Source of the DNA: CAYSCS01 sp964429695
Lineage (GTDB): Bacteria > Acidobacteriota > Aminicenantia > Aminicenantales > Aminicenantaceae
Direction: 5' to 3'
DNA length: 24,510 nucleotides
Assembly: GCA_964429695.1 (NCBI GenBank)
Contig: CAYSCS010000024.1
Location: forward strand, 1 to 24,510
Below are positions 1 to 8,600 of the stretch, piece by piece. The notes under the pieces are model-generated. The model saw only the letters and a list, made by a program, of their open reading frames with translations, ran no database searches and had not been told where the DNA came from. Each line of letters begins with the position of its first letter. Within the stretch, counting starts at the first letter, position 1. Both the position numbers and the translations under genes were made by a program.

Positions 1-2814
1 TTTTTCTCCAAGGACGAACAGATACTTCCTGCCATTGTTTCTTGCCTTTATCTTTTTAACCTTCAATCCCAAAAGATAATTGAACGTCTCTGGTATATCC
101 ACCACTACTTCCTGGGGCTCTCCTACTTCTTCAAGATTGACCTTGAGTTTGTAGGAGAAGGGGTTTTTTAGCTGGTCAATGTTTAGAAGGCTCGGATTTT
201 CCCTTGTTTCAAAATCCAAGAAGTATTTCAAAAGATAATCATCGCCAAATTTAAGTTGTGCCTGCCTGCTTTCTTTAAGTTCGATGTTGTCCAGAGTATC
301 TTCGTATTGTTCAAGGACCTGGTATTTGAAGAATCCGCCACCTTGCCAGTTAACATCTTTTGAAATACCGCAAGGTTCGTGATTCCCTTTACCGGCTAAA
401 ACTTCTTTCATTCGTATTATAATTCCTGATAAAGCGCCTATTTCTGGCTGAAAGCAAGAAAAGTGTTCTGCCATTTCTATACCAATCCATTTTCTCCCGA
501 GCTTATGGGCAACAGCAGTAGTAGTACCAGAGCCTAAGAAGAAATCTAAAACAATACCGCTTTTGTTTGAACTTGATTCTATAACCCTTTTTAAAAGGAT
601 TTCCGAGTTTTCAGTGGCGAAGTCCCAGGTTTGTGAATATCCCGGAATATCCAACCAGGATTCAGAAACAACTTCGCTATCCAAAAGTATTTCAATGATA
701 GGCGTGTCCCTATTACAATTGGGACAACCCTCCCATTTTCCGGCATAATGAAGATCCCCACATGTAGCGCATTTCAACCTTAATTTTCCTTCTTCACCTA
801 GCTGATTTAATTTTTCTTGTGATTTGATCCAATGTCTTCCTTTTGGAGGGTAGAATATCCTCTCAAATGCTATTCGTTCTGCCGCCGTAGTCCTTTCTCC
901 GGGTCTATGGTCTAGAGGTACCCACAACAAGTTCAAGATCTCTTCTTTGATGTCATCTCTAATTAGTTGCTTCTTGCCTAAGTGTTTAATAACAGAATTA
1001 ACCACTTGAGCTTGTTCTAAAGGTTTCTCTACTTCATTTAGCAAGAATTGTATACCCTTTGAAAAGAGGAGGAGAGAATCTTTATTTATAGGGAACGTTT
1101 CCCCAATTTTCTTTTTCCCTAGAGTTCTATTTATTGCGATCTCATTCCTAAAATTCTCCTCCCCAAAAACCTCATTCATCAGCATTCTGACATACATATT
1201 GCCATTATAGTCGCATCGGACAAAGATACTTCCTCTATCACCGAGCAAATCCTTTGCAAGCCACAATCTGTTTTCTAAAAGGCTCATCCAAGTGGAATCT
1301 TTGTACTTCACATTGTAAAGGTAATCGGCGTCCTGTTCTTTATTAAAAGGTGGGTCAATGTAGATGGTCTGGATTTTCTCTTTATACTTCCCTAAAAGCA
1401 AATTCAAACCCTGAAAGTTTTCACTTTTGATAAGCAAGCCATCTAAAAGGTCGTCTAAATCTGCTTTTTCAGTAAGCCTCTCAAGGAGTGTTTCTTTGAA
1501 TTCCTGACCGAAGTATTTTGTATCAATTGCTAATTTCCTTTTCTTCAAATCATCCTTTGTTTTAGGTATTTCAAACCCCAAATCCCCCCATTCTTTTCTC
1601 TGCTCTTTATTTTTCCAAATCTCTTCGTAAAACTCTTCCGGGATACGGTCAGTGGTTATTACATACCCGGTGTTTAAGACAAACTTCTTTTTCTCCCATA
1701 ATCTCTTTTGAAAATCTTCTATCTGGGAGAGGAAATCAATAATATCCTCACCGATCTCCCGCACAACTTTGGCACGGGTTATGTGCTTATCCAGAAATCT
1801 TTCCTTCTCCAGGGTTTCAATATCTAAAACCTCGGCTTTGATAAAGTGATCCAGTTGTTCAGAGAGGAACTTTTTAAGGTTTTTGTGGATGAAGTAATCC
1901 TTTGTGTTTTTAGCGGTAAATCTTGAGATGTGATAAAGAAGGAGTGTCTTTTTATTTTTGTATTCTTTGCCCAGAATTGCCTTTAATGTAGCCTCCTTAG
2001 CTTTCTTTAATACCTCATCATAACTTTTCTGGTTAATCTTCTCCTGCTTTGCAACGTTGCTTCCACCTTCTACCTCATAATGCTTTACCTCTTTTTCAGT
2101 AAGTTCTCTATACTGAAAACGGATGACTAATGCCCTAGCCTCAACCGTTATTGGTTTTTCATCATCAAGGACAAAAAACCTTTCCTTTGTGGCTTTGTTT
2201 GAAGCGAGCTCTTCTCTGGCTGAAACGATACGAAAGATGACTTTGTAATCATCAGCTTTAAATGTGTAATCCCGGAAAAGAAGACCTGTTTTTGTGTAAT
2301 ACTGCTCTGAATTTGCCCAGTAGAGTTTTACCTCTTCGCCGTTATAAGGAATGGCATATTTATGCCCTTTTATGGAGTAACGGTAATGGGGAGCAAAATC
2401 GCCTTCTTCGTAGTATCGAGAGAAGAAATTATAGAGGTCGTTGAAAACCTGTAATTTGATTTCATCAATAGCTTGCGCCTCATCCTTTTGTGCTTTTAGT
2501 GAAAGAAAATCTCTGCCCAGAGGGGTATCCTTAAACTCTTCTTTAAGCTCTCCGGTAGGGGTAAAAGACTTTGTTCCTAAAGCTTGAACGACCTTCTCTT
2601 TTGCCTCTTCAAATCTCCGATTTATGTCGGTTAGTCTTTCACCTTTATGTTTAGCAAAGGCAGTTTCAACCTTATTTTTAAGATCTTCTTGAATAAATTT
2701 CTCAACCCTATCTCGTTTGTAGTTTAGAACACGATAAATCCCGAAATCCAAATCGGAAGCTTCGAACTGAAAGAGCTTTTTAAATAAATCCTGAAATTTT
2801 TTTACAATCTCCAT
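1..2814 (-). CDS. Site-specific DNA adenine methyltransferase, type III Mod-like (3' end outside window)
   Basis: The reading frame is open for 938 codons from ATG at 2814 to the window edge, so the C-terminus is missing. It probably transfers a methyl group from S-adenosylmethionine to adenine in a specific DNA site. Motif IV is IYIDPPFN (D487-P-P-F490), and the SAM-binding motif I, LDFFLGSGTT, follows at about 756-765. The order IV then I is that of beta-class methyltransferases such as type III Mod subunits. Between them lies a target-recognition region with a zinc-ribbon-like Cx2C pair (C682/C685 and C697/C700). The first 480 residues are a long, charged N-terminal region without a motif I recognise. 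The start is supported by GAGGT six bases upstream and a promoter at 2854-2881. A restriction (Res) subunit would be expected just past the left edge; that is inference. An orphan methyltransferase is the alternative. Confidence 0.9.
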   Translation of the reverse strand, partial: MEIVKKFQDLFKKLFQFEASDLDFGIYRVLNYKRDRVEKFIQEDLKNKVETAFAKHKGERLTDINRRFEEAKEKVVQALGTKSFTPTGELKEEFKDTPLGRDFLSLKAQKDEAQAIDEIKLQVFNDLYNFFSRYYEEGDFAPHYRYSIKGHKYAIPYNGEEVKLYWANSEQYYTKTGLLFRDYTFKADDYKVIFRIVSAREELASNKATKERFFVLDDEKPITVEARALVIRFQYRELTEKEVKHYEVEGGSNVAKQEKINQKSYDEVLKKAKEATLKAILGKEYKNKKTLLLYHISRFTAKNTKDYFIHKNLKKFLSEQLDHFIKAEVLDIETLEKERFLDKHITRAKVVREIGEDIIDFLSQIEDFQKRLWEKKKFVLNTGYVITTDRIPEEFYEEIWKNKEQRKEWGDLGFEIPKTKDDLKKRKLAIDTKYFGQEFKETLLERLTEKADLDDLLDGLLIKSENFQGLNLLLGKYKEKIQTIYIDPPFNKEQDADYLYNVKYKDSTWMSLLENRLWLAKDLLGDRGSIFVRCDYNGNMYVRMLMNEVFGEENFRNEIAINRTLGKKKIGETFPINKDSLLLFSKGIQFLLNEVEKPLEQAQVVNSVIKHLGKKQLIRDDIKEEILNLLWVPLDHRPGERTTAAERIAFERIFYPPKGRHWIKSQEKLNQLGEEGKLRLKCATCGDLHYAGKWEGCPNCNRDTPIIEILLDSEVVSESWLDIPGYSQTWDFATENSEILLKRVIESSSNKSGIVLDFFLGSGTTTAVAHKLGRKWIGIEMAEHFSCFQPEIGALSGIIIRMKEVLAGKGNHEPCGISKDVNWQGGGFFKYQVLEQYEDTLDNIELKESRQAQLKFGDDYLLKYFLDFETRENPSLLNIDQLKNPFSYKLKVNLEEVGEPQEVVVDIPETFNYLLGLKVKKIKARNNGRKYLFVLGEK

Positions 2815-2853
2815 ATTGTTACCTCAAATTTTTAAGAATTTTTTACTGCCTTA

Positions 2854-2881
2854 ATTATAACAATAAATATGGAATTTGGAA
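2854..2881 (-). promoter_or_regulatory. Probable promoter of the methyltransferase gene
   Basis: On the minus strand a perfect TATAAT (2859-2854) lies 40 bases upstream of the ATG. A weak -35 element, TTCCAA (2881-2876), sits 16 bases further upstream. The leader then carries GAGGT just before the start codon. Confidence 0.55.
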
Positions 2882-3117
2882 GGTCTACTCTCTCTAACCA
2901 GAGACAAAAAAGAGTTTTTGCTAAGAAAGTCTCTTTTCTGTAGAAATGAATAGACATACTAGAAAATCTGGTGTCCAAATAGTGTCCATTAGATAGCTAA
3001 AATAGTATAAAATCACCTAACAGAATCTAAACAGAAACAATGAAAAAATCCTTGTAAATAAAGGATTTAATCGACTTTTACCCATTTAACAAATTTCCTC
3101 AAAAATCCCTAAAAACA
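2882..3117. other. Non-coding stretch between methyltransferase and tRNA relic
   Basis: No gene is supported here. It holds a direct repeat of GTGTCCA at 2971-2977 and 2982-2988. It also holds a perfect 8-bp hairpin, AAATCCTT (3046-3053) with AAGGATTT (3061-3068) and a 7-base loop; no clear T-run marks it as a terminator. On the minus strand the repeat region can be read as MDTIWTP, which resembles the tail of some tyrosine integrases from memory, but no open frame of useful length surrounds it. Confidence 0.4.
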
Positions 3118-3158
3118 GATTCGTAGTCAGACGCTCTATCCAACTGAGCTACGGGCGC
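3118..3158 (-). tRNA. Truncated tRNA-Arg(ACG), 5' half only
   Basis: Reading the minus strand from 3158, the sequence has the acceptor 5' strand GCGCCCG, T8-A9, the D stem GCTC/GAGC with loop AGTTGGATA, the anticodon stem TCTGA and the loop CTACGAA with anticodon ACG (3124-3122). After two bases of the 3' anticodon stem (TC) the match stops: TCAGA is expected and TCTGT is seen. No variable loop, T arm, 3' acceptor strand or CCA follows. About 41 of the usual 77 nucleotides remain, so this cannot be a working tRNA. A breakpoint at the anticodon loop is typical of integration at, or imprecise loss of an element from, a tRNA gene. A tRNA intron is an alternative, but I find no 3' half nearby on this strand. 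Confidence 0.85.
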
Positions 3159-3365
3159 ACTAATTTATCTCTATTTTGATTATTTTTAATTTCCTCTTAT
3201 CCTCAAGCTCTTATCTTTGATCCTCCACTCCCTCTTTTTTAACAATGATTAAATCTTAGCCTTTTTTATCATAACAAACAACCCCACATCTTTCAAATTT
3301 AGGCATTGAATCGGTGAAATGTAACTTAAAGCAAGCTTGCTAAATCATAGAAAATATGAACTTCA

Positions 3366-4480
3366 ATGAGGAAGGAAGTTGCAAAAAGAAGAGGGACATT
3401 CGGGCTTGCCAATCCTCATTATTTAGAGAAGTTGATAGCTAAATATTTAAAAGCCGAGCGGAAGGGCAGAATATTGTCCCCGAGCGAGAGAGAACAACAA
3501 ACATGTGATGCGAAAGATCAGCCAAGTGGCATTCAAAGTGCCTCACTTATGCAACAAAAAGATTATTCTCTATGGTCATGAGGTTGGGGAGGCTTTATGG
3601 AAGCTGAGGAAGACATTCGATGTTCCCTGGAGACAGCGTCTCAAACCCCCCCTAGAGAAAGAGGTGATAAGTCTCTGACATCTTGGGAAATCAGAGTTTC
3701 CGATAAGAGCCATGAGAAGTTTCTCACGATTAGCTCGCCCACAACCAACAGCCCAATAGCCTGTTATGCGTAAAGAAAAAGAACTCAAAAGTCCAGCGCA
3801 TATAGGTCAGAAGAAGAATGGATTGATTGCCCAGAGTACCCCCTTGTGGTTGTCAGCTTAAGACCCCTCTTGTAGAGGCTATGTGGAGAGCGAGAGGGAG
3901 ATTTCATAAGCACCCTTTCTGCCCTCGATCTCAGTTAAGGATGGTTGGGGGTAGAGGCAGTTAGGGAAAGAGCTTAGGGAGGGACATTCGAGGCGCTCAA
4001 AGAAATCAGTGAACGCAGCCCATTTTGATTGGTTGGGGTTTCTTCGGATAACGACTAGATGTTTATCAATCATCGGCTCTTTAGATATTGTGAAAAAGAA
4101 AGCCTTTCCAGGAAAAATGATAATGCCTACATTGAAAAGAAGAACTATACGCAAACGCAAAGACCTCTAAGCTATCTTCGATATGAATAGAGGAAGGACA
4201 GAGCCTGAACAATAATCTCTGCCACAATGAACTTTTGCTTTACAAAAATTTTTTCCAGCATCTTATTGGGCTTCAAAATAAAGAAAGGATTAACGGAAAG
4301 CTCAAGCGTAGGAAAGTAAAGGTCAAGAAGCCCTATCAGAATGTCATGAGGTCAGGAAAGCCATCTCTCTGAGAGCTTAGAAAAATCCAACCAGGATCTT
4401 TACTCAAGCCTTAATCTAGCGGAATTAAAGAAAAAGATTGATTGAAAATCACATAGGCTGTTTGAGGTTTATCAGAAGAA
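3366..4480 (+). pseudogene. Decayed integrase-core (DDE) transposase
   Basis: No single frame is open, but successive plus-strand frames read as one transposase of about 370 codons. N-terminal part: KAERKGRILS near 3450-3480. Middle: LYGHEVGEALWKLRK and FDVPWRQRLKPPLEKE (about 3567-3660). Core: CGEREGDFISTLSALDLS, a stop, then GWLGVEAV (about 3880-3960), FEALKEISERSPF from 3987, SDND around the catalytic Asp (codon 4047), FINHRLFRYCEKE, then KNDNAYIEKKN with the catalytic Glu (codon 4134). C-terminal part: NELLLYKNFFQHL and KERINGKLKRRKVK (about 4225-4320), then LNLAELKKKID. Several in-frame stops and at least two frame changes break it. The Asp and Glu are 29 codons apart where the family usually has 35, so a deletion of about six codons is likely. 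It resembles the ISNCY/IS481-like integrase-core group; exact family not assigned. No terminal inverted repeats were found. Confidence 0.8.
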
Positions 4481-4726
4481 AAAAAGCAGAGAATTTCCTC
4501 TCTTTCATATTTTTTCCATGTTTAGTTCTCACCCTAAATAATATTTGCCTCCCTAAAGCCTTAATCTCAATTTTTGCTCTTAAAATTTGCGGTTAAGATC
4601 AAGCCTCTATTATTTACCTCACGGAGCTTAGGAAATAAGAGGATTCTTTTTTTATCTTTTAATAGAATCCCGGATTAATGTAAGGTAAAAAAATCCCCCC
4701 TTCGACCAAATTCTATCCTCATCTTT

Positions 4727-5045
4727 TTTTAACTGAGAGATAACTCTTCCCTAACACTTCTTTAGCATAGTAGATCTCGCTTCCAGGAGTCATATCACAT
4801 TAGACCAAATGAAAATGGTTAATGTAATCTAAGGCTGTACTAGTTTCTTTTAAGAGCCAGAGGTTCCGATCAGATTCTTTTTTCTAGGATGTACCTCAAT
4901 CTGTGCTCTTTGAGGAGTAGATCTTGCTGTTTCCAGGAGTCGCATCACACCAGACCACGTGGAGGTAATTGGAGTTTACGGCTATATCGGGAAAACCTGA
5001 GTCACTAGAGTCTAGGTCAAGCGTTTAGTTATCCAGGCTCCTTGC
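4727..5045 (-). pseudogene. Decayed BNR/Asp-box repeat (sialidase-like beta-propeller) gene
   Basis: The minus strand reads, through stops and frame changes, as two successive propeller repeats. The first (about 5040-4900) gives GAWITKRLT, SGFPDIAV, then NYLHVVWCDATPGNSKIY and SSKSTD, a stop and GTS. The second (about 4840-4745) gives ALDYINHFHLV, a stop in place of Trp, then CDMTPGSEIYYAKE. The pattern LHVVW-x-D-x-TPGN-x-x-IYY-x-(K/R)STDGG-x-(S/T)W is the usual one for BNR-type secreted proteins. At DNA level the two repeats are a diverged direct repeat, 4770-4840 and 4917-4986, offset by 147 bp. Only a fragment is left, with no start or signal peptide visible. Confidence 0.75.
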
Positions 5046-5564
5046 GTCATCAAGGGTAAAATGAATAAACCTGTGACTAAAATATTAGAAAGTTTCCTCA
5101 TTTTTTTCCTCTTCATTGCTTTTTTCCCCTTGGATGAAAATAAAACTCAATCGCTCAAGCTCCAGAATTATTTTAGGTTAAGAGGGTGCGTCCAGTTAAA
5201 GGGGACTTTATAGGAGAGGTTTAAGTTATACCAGCAATTTGGTGTTGGAGCAGAGGAAACCAAGAGACTCATTTTTTCTCCTGAATAAAAATTTACCTCT
5301 ATTCCCAAAGGGAACTGGTAAAATAGAGAGGAAATAAAAAATTAAAAATTTTAACCCGCCAAAAGAAGCTATAATAGGTATATCAATTAGTTATCTATAG
5401 GTTAAAAATTTTAAATAATCTCAAAGCCGCGATTAAATTATTAAGCCTTTAGCCTCTCAAAGAAAATAACTCCTACTCAATAAACTTACTCTTCCCTGCA
5501 GCTTCTACGAATCATTTTTGGCAAGGTTTCTTAATTTGTTTCCCTTAGCTTAAAAGAAGTTTTT
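5046..5564. other. Intergenic region, no supported gene
   Basis: AT-rich sequence. A possible hairpin pairs CTCTATT (5297-5303) with AATAGAG (5322-5328). A 50-codon frame from ATG 5061 to the stop ending at 5213 begins with a hydrophobic stretch (FLIFFLFIAFF). It lacks a ribosome site and sits among relics, so I do not call it a gene. Confidence 0.4.
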
Positions 5565-5606
5565 AATAATTATCATTTATATTGGTAGTTAAATATGATA
5601 ATAATT
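5565..5606. promoter_or_regulatory. Long AT-rich inverted repeat upstream of the tricorn-like protease gene
   Basis: AATAATTATCAT (5565-5576) and ATGATAATAATT (5595-5606) form an inverted repeat with ATTATCAT/ATGATAAT as its perfect core and an 18-base spacer. It lies about 50 bases upstream of the protease start codon. The half-sites look like pieces of Fur-type boxes (GATAATnATTATC), but the spacing is not that of a classical Fur box. A regulator site or an mRNA hairpin are both possible. Confidence 0.35.
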
Positions 5607-5656
5607 CATGAGGGTGAGAAAAAAATTAAAAATACAATTTTTTGAAGGAGGAATAA

Positions 5657-8600
5657 ATGAAAAAGACTCATTTTTTCACTGCGATCTTTTTTATCTTTAT
5701 TCTGATCGCTTCAAGTTTCCTTGCTGGAGTAGATATTAAAGAGACAAGGCTTCTCGCTCAGCCAGCAGCAAGTCGCACTCACATCGCCTTTGTCTACGCT
5801 GGTGACCTCTGGGTAGCCAATCTCGACGGAAGCGGTGTCAGGCGTCTAACTTCTGATGAAGGTATTGAGTCAGACCCTGCCTTTTCTCCAGACGGGAAGC
5901 TCATTGCTTTCAGTGCCCAGTATGAAGGAAACACAGATGTTTATGTGGTTCCTGTAGAAGGAGGTATCCCAAGAAGGCTGACCTGGCATCCAGAGGCGGA
6001 TATTGTCCGCGGGTTTACTCCGGATGGGAAAGCGGTGTTTTTTGCCTCCCCGCGCTTCGCCTATGCCAGGGGGATATTCCAGCTTTTCACAGTGCCTGTA
6101 GAAGGAGGATTTCCTGAAGCATTGCCCCTGCCCCAGGCTTTTAAGGGTTGTTATTCTCCAGATGGAAGGAGACTGGTCTACACCCCACTTGGGGAAGCCT
6201 TTCACCAGTGGAAAAATTACCGCGGAGGAACAGTCTCCACTCTTTGGGTTTATAACTTCTCGGACCATTCTGTAGAAAAAATTCCCCAGCCTGAAGGTAG
6301 ATGCAATGACACAGACCCCATGTGGATAGGGGATAAGATTTATTTCCGCTCAGATCGAAACGGTGAATTCAACCTGTTCAGCTTTGATCCAGGGTCAAAA
6401 GAAATAGAGCAGCTCACCTTTCATCAAGATTTTCCAGTGGTGAATGCCTCAGGTGGAGGAGGAAAGATAGTCTATGAACAGGCCGGTTATATTCACCTCT
6501 ACGACCTTGAGAAAGCACAGAGCGAAAGAGTGATTATCGGAGTGGCGGCTGACCTTCAGGACCTAAGGCCACGCTATGTGAAAGGAACCAAATATATAAG
6601 AAACGCCTCCCTCTCCCCTTCGGGAGCAAGGGCTGTGTTTGAATTTCGCGGGGAAATTATAACTTTGCCGGAAAAGAAAGGCGACCCTCGCAACATAACC
6701 CAGACAGTAGGGGTTCATGAGCGTTCTCCTATCTGGTCTCCAGATGGAAGCTCAATTGCCTACTTTTCGGATGAGTCGGGAGAATACGAGCTCCATGTAG
6801 CCCCGCAAGATGGCAAGGGTGAGGTGAGGAAATTCAAGATCGCAGGCGCTGGATTCTACGATACACCAGTGTGGTCTCCTGATAGCCAGAAAATCTCCTT
6901 TGCCGATAATTCCTGGAGTCTCTACTGGATAGACCTTAAAAGCGGTAAAGTGAAAAAAATAGCCTCAGAATATCTCTACGGTCCTCTGCGCATCAAAACG
7001 ATTCACAGTGTCTGGTCACCTGATTCACGCTGGATTGCTTACACCCTGAATACAGCCGCTTATATTCAAAAAGTCTATCTCTATTCTCTGGATGAGGATA
7101 AATCCTATCCACTCACCGATGGGATGAGCGATGTGGCTGAGCCTGTCTTTGATGAGAGCGGAAAATACCTTTACTTTTTCTCCTCCACAAATGCTGGTCC
7201 CGTCAAGCAATGGTTTGACATGTCCAATGCAGATATGGAGATGACCCGTTCCATCTGGCTGGCAGTGCTGCGCAAGGACATCCCTTCTCCTCTGGCGAAG
7301 GAAAGCGATGAGGAAAAAGCAGAAGAAAAAAAGGAAACAAAGGAAAAGGAAAAACCAGAAAAGGAAAAGCCCATAACACCCCTGCGCGTCTCCATCGACT
7401 TTGAAGATATAAATCTCAGGATTCTATGCCTTCCCCTTCCCGAAGGCAACTATCATAGCCTTCAAGCTGGAAATGAGGGTGAAATCTTCTACCTAGAAGC
7501 TCCTCCAGGAAGCCGAGATACAAGGGCAAAGGAAACCAAGCTCCACAAGTTTAACCTGGAAAAGCGCAAGGACGAGGTGTTGTTGGAAGGAGTGAACGGC
7601 TTTATCCTCTCTGAAGATAAAAAGAAGATATTGTATGTTTCAGGAGAGACCTGGGGTATTGTTGCAGCTTCAGAAAAAGCCAAGCCTGGAGATGGAAAAA
7701 TCGCCGTCGATTCCCTGGAAGTGCGTATCGATCCCCTCTCTGAATGGGAGCAGATGTTTCGCGAAGCCTGGAGAATAAACCGAGATTATTTCTATGCCCC
7801 CAACATGCATGGTGCAGACTGGAAGAAAATGCGTGAGAAATACAGCGTCTTCCTTCCTCATCTTGCCTGCCGAAGTGACCTTAACCGGGTGATAATGTGG
7901 ATGTGTTCTGAGCTTGCAGTTGGGCATCATCGAGTCGGAGGAGGCGATACCCTCATGGAACCTGAGAAGTGGATTCCAGGAGGATTGCTTGGTGCTGACT
8001 ACGTCATCGAAAAAGGACGCTACAGGTTTAAAAAGGTCTACGGAGGTCTAAACTGGAATCCCGAGCTCCGTTCTCCTCTCACGGAGCCTGGCGTGAATGT
8101 CAGAGAGGGAGAGTATCTGCTTGCCGTGCGCGGCAAGGAACTCCGCCCACCCACTAACCTTTTCAGTCTCTTTGAGAACACGGCTGAAAAAATGATTGAA
8201 ATCACCGTAGGCCCAAACCCAGATGGAAGTGGTTCACGAACTGTCACAGTTGTCCCCCTTAAAGATGAAAACTCACTCCGTAATCGCGACTGGGTGGAGA
8301 GTAACCTGAGGAAAGTTCATCAAGCTACCAACGGGCGCGTTGCCTATGTCTATGTTCCTAACACCACAACCCTTGGACATACCTACTTCAAGCGCTACTT
8401 TTTCCCCCAGGTGGACAAAGAAGCCATCATCGTCGATGAGCGTTTCAATGGTGGGGGTCAGGTGGCTGATTATTATATCGATATCCTCAGGCGCCCCCTC
8501 ATCTGCTACTGGCACATGCGTTACGGAGCAGAACTTAAGACACCCGCAGCCTCAATCCAGGGACCAAAGGTGATGCTCATCAATGAGCTAGCTGGCTCTG

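Noticed and set aside
3879..4160. Minus-strand ORF of 93 codons
   Set aside because: It is antisense to the transposase relic, whose plus-strand motifs explain the sequence; the open frame is by chance.
5061..5213. 50-codon ORF with a hydrophobic N-terminus
   Set aside because: No ribosome site, located among relics and antisense to no supported gene, and the C-terminal part looks random.
5505..5513. CTACGAATC, identical to the anticodon-loop sequence at the tRNA breakpoint, as a second attachment site
   Set aside because: Nine bases, in opposite orientation, with no flanking match; expected by chance in a window of this size.
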